Origin: Shewanella sp. AS1
Lineage (GTDB): Bacteria > Pseudomonadota > Gammaproteobacteria > Enterobacterales > Shewanellaceae
Direction: 5' to 3'
NCBI RefSeq assembly: GCF_021412565.1
Contig: NZ_JAKCLJ010000017.1
Coordinates: 1 to 34,964, forward strand
DNA: 34,964 nt
Each line of letters opens with the position of its first letter. The stretch's first letter is position 1. Below the pieces are notes generated by a model. The model searched no databases. It was not told the origin of the DNA and saw only the letters and a list, made by a program, of their open reading frames with translations. Positions 33,322 to 34,964 of the stretch are shown here, piece by piece. Both the position numbers and the translations under genes were made by a program.

Positions 33322-33765
33322 TTATTTATCACAAAACAGATTTATACGCTCTTGCTGAGATGCAATTTGTGCCTGTCTTTCCTCTTCGGTCATCTTGACC
33401 ATTTCTCCTGTTTTTTCATCTTTACGAGTTAAGCTGCTATGGGTAGTGAGTACATTGAGTTGGTGCATGGCGCTATCACAGATCATCTTAGCCTGGGCTG
33501 CATCTTGTTCCTTTAATGCGCTTGCGGCTTGCTGTGCCTCAGTTTTCCCAGCACTTTGTTCAGGAGCCTGTGTCGGTGATACATAACCCACTTTCTGTTG
33601 TTCGATATCTTCGCTATAAAGGGTTTCAACCTGCTTTTCTGTGGGCATCTGCTGGCTATAGTGGGTTACTCCTTTTTCATCTACCCATTTATAAATGGTG
33701 GTGGCCAGTAGCGCAGGACTGAATAGTAGAGGCAGTAATAGTGTGCAGTAACCTTTTAGCTTCAT
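33322..33765 (-). CDS. DUF4124 domain-containing exported protein
   Basis: Exported protein of about 147 aa. The signal peptide KLKGYCTLLLPLLFSPALLA is followed directly by the DUF4124 signature TIYKWVDEKGVTHYSQQMP, the short beta motif of many gammaproteobacterial periplasmic proteins. The rest is a charged helical region (EQSAGKTEAQQAASALKEQDAAQAKMICDSAMHQL) ending at EERQAQIASQQERINLFCDK, with two cysteines. The ATG at 33765 is chosen because GGA lies seven bases before it; in-frame starts at 33777 and 33783 only lengthen the N-terminus. The function is unknown. Confidence 0.85.
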   Translation of the reverse strand: MKLKGYCTLLLPLLFSPALLATTIYKWVDEKGVTHYSQQMPTEKQVETLYSEDIEQQKVGYVSPTQAPEQSAGKTEAQQAASALKEQDAAQAKMICDSAMHQLNVLTTHSSLTRKDEKTGEMVKMTEEERQAQIASQQERINLFCDK

Positions 33766-33783
33766 AGTCTTATCCATGGACAT

Positions 33784-34265
33784 TGCAATTGATTAACTAA
33801 TATTGGCCTAGATAACCTGAGTTATCAATTGGGCTTTCGCTCAGTGTTGTGCTTATTTGAGAAGCATTCCTTAAAATAAGATCAACCGGAATGGGATTAA
33901 TGGCTATTTACGCCACTAAAGCTGCAGGTTGGGTGTTAGGATAAATAAAACAGTAAAGGCTGACTAGGTAACAAAGACAAGATAGGCAAAGCAAAGTAAT
34001 AAACCTAAATCAAAGAGAAACTGATCTGAAAGTTAGTAGATATTAGGCATGATGTTGGGGCGGATATCTGCTCTGCTATTTGGTTTAGCAGCATAGACAC
34101 TAACTTCGATTTCTTTTCAATCTGCTCATTTGGCAGAGTGACAGATCCTGTGCCAGAATTAATCTCCCTGCGAGGGAAATCTTGTTTTTGTTGGGTCAAT
34201 CTGGGCGATTTTAAGCAAATTTTAACCAAATTGTTCGCTATTTATTCGCTTGGTGTTTTGTGTTG
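33784..34265. other. Gene-free AT-rich stretch upstream of the rRNA operon
   Basis: About 480 bp with no supported gene. A 74-codon reverse-strand frame (34005-34229) has no signal, family or Shine-Dalgarno sequence and is taken as chance. The region immediately before the rRNA promoter (34200-34270) is AT-rich and could serve as an UP element and Fis-binding region. Confidence 0.5.
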
Positions 34266-34274
34266 AAAAAGCGC

Positions 34275-34310
34275 TTGCGTAAAAGATTTCTCTCCCTATA
34301 ATGCGCTCCC
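34275..34310 (+). promoter_or_regulatory. rRNA operon promoter P1
   Basis: -35 TTGCGT (34275-34280), 16-bp spacer, perfect -10 TATAAT (34297-34302), then the GC-rich discriminator GCGCTCCC. The next bases (CACTGACACGG) closely resemble the start of E. coli rrn P1 transcripts. Confidence 0.9.
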
Positions 34311-34399
34311 ACTGACACGGCATACTGCGCCAATAACGCAATAAACCGAGACAGTAAAAATGGAGTTGAGTGATAAAGCTAAAAACTTTGAAAAATCAC

Positions 34400-34437
34400 T
34401 TGACTGCCTAAATGGGAAGTGTAGAATACGCAGCCCT
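34400..34437 (+). promoter_or_regulatory. rRNA operon promoter P2
   Basis: -35 TTGACT (34400-34405), 16-bp spacer, -10 TAGAAT (34422-34427), followed by a GC-rich discriminator. It lies about 120 bp downstream of P1, the usual tandem spacing. Confidence 0.8.
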
Positions 34438-34466
34438 AGCCCGCTGGAGTCCAGTATGAGGCGAAC

Positions 34467-34737
34467 GTTCTTTAACAAGATGAAACAAGAAATCTGTGTG
34501 GACACTCACAGGTGTTGAGAAATCGAAAACGATTTAAATCTCAATGCATGATTGACTAAATCTAGTTTCACTAGAGATAGTGAGTGTTCATAGCAACTTT
34601 GGTCTTCACTTTCGTGGCTTTTAGTCTAGGAAATGGAAATCAAAGCAATTTATGTACAAACATCCTTAGATTCTTCCGAGTCTAAGCGATGAATCAGAAT
34701 TCATTGAGTCGTTCGGCGTAGTCGAACAAAAAACTTT
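34467..34737 (+). promoter_or_regulatory. rRNA leader with boxA and processing hairpins
   Basis: The boxA-like element GTTCTTTAACAA (34467-34478) is followed by AATCTGTGTGGACACTC, as in E. coli rrn leaders, indicating an antitermination complex. Near the end of the leader are hairpins (CTTAGATTC / GAGTCTAAG and GTTCG / CGAAC) of the kind processed by RNase III before the mature 5' end. Confidence 0.75.
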
Positions 34738-34964
34738 TAATTGAAGAGTTTGATCATGGCTCAGATTGAACGCTGGCGGCAGGCCTAACACATGCAAGTC
34801 GAGCGGCAGCGGGGAGATAGCTTGCTATCTTCGCCGGCGAGCGGCGGACGGGTGAGTAATGCCTAGGGAACTGCCCAGTCGAGGGGGATAACAGTTGGAA
34901 ACGACTGCTAATACCGCATACGCCCTACGGGGGAAAGCAGGGGAACTTCGGTCCTTGCGCGATT
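34738..34964 (+). rRNA. 16S ribosomal RNA, 5' part (runs off the window)
   Basis: Begins TAATTGAAGAGTTTGATC, equivalent to the mature 5' end of E. coli 16S rRNA. Continues with the universal GCTGGCGGCAGGCCTAACAC stretch and Shewanella-like V1/V2 sequence (GCCTAGGGAACTGCCCAGTC). About 227 of some 1540 nt are in the window. Confidence 0.97.

Noticed and set aside
34005..34229. 74-codon reverse-strand frame before the rRNA operon
   Set aside because: No signal peptide, motif or ribosome-binding site, and it lies in the AT-rich region upstream of rRNA promoters.
34296..34505. 69-codon reverse-strand frame over the rRNA promoters
   Set aside because: It covers P1, P2 and boxA, which explain the sequence; coding is unlikely.

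Overview
The window comes from a marine gammaproteobacterium of the genus Shewanella or a very close relative. The 16S rRNA gene that begins at the right edge has Shewanella-like V1/V2 sequence. The bamD / rluD-pgeF-clpB / 16S order, the YehS, DUF4447-like and DUF4124-like genes and a small multiheme cytochrome c fit the same group. No search could be run, so family names rest on motifs and recognition of the protein sequences.

Left edge (1-550): the 5' end of an IS3-family element (OrfA start running off the window), then about 430 bp of intergenic DNA with a hairpin and the terminator of the next operon.

552-13423: an apparently dedicated catabolic locus for 3-hydroxybutyrate (3HB) and its oligomers or polymer. 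It encodes a secreted or periplasmic PHB-depolymerase-type esterase and a TonB-dependent outer-membrane receptor (same strand, depolymerase first), and an MFS permease overlapping an HSL-family hydrolase. 3HB dehydrogenase is divergent from the two subunits of a 3-oxoacid CoA-transferase. In the middle sit a 1162-residue hybrid sensor kinase with a sodium/solute-symporter-like sensor region and a LuxR-type response regulator, an architecture like CrbS/CrbR. The proposed flow is: extracellular polymer or oligomers, depolymerase, TonB receptor, MFS permease, cytoplasmic hydrolase, 3HB, acetoacetate, acetoacetyl-CoA. No acetoacetyl-CoA thiolase lies in the window. This is the best candidate for an under-described system here. 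A 28-bp tandem repeat lies between the dehydrogenase and the hydrolase.

13587-24237: mostly housekeeping or conserved genes: queG, a PAP2 phosphatase, a small helical protein, rsuA, an M13 metallopeptidase lipoprotein, a SUKH-like protein with a DUF4447-like protein, a glutathione S-transferase, a bacterial PH-domain membrane protein, yehS and NAD-malic enzyme.

24526-26852: a tiny triheme c-type cytochrome, followed on the other strand by an ECF sigma factor, a probable membrane anti-sigma factor and a secreted DUF4097 beta-repeat protein, all overlapping.

27088-34964: tRNA-Phe, bamD, rluD-pgeF, clpB behind a sigma-32 promoter, a small lipoprotein, a DUF4124-like protein, then a gene-free AT-rich stretch leading to two rRNA promoters, a boxA-bearing leader and the first 227 nt of 16S rRNA.
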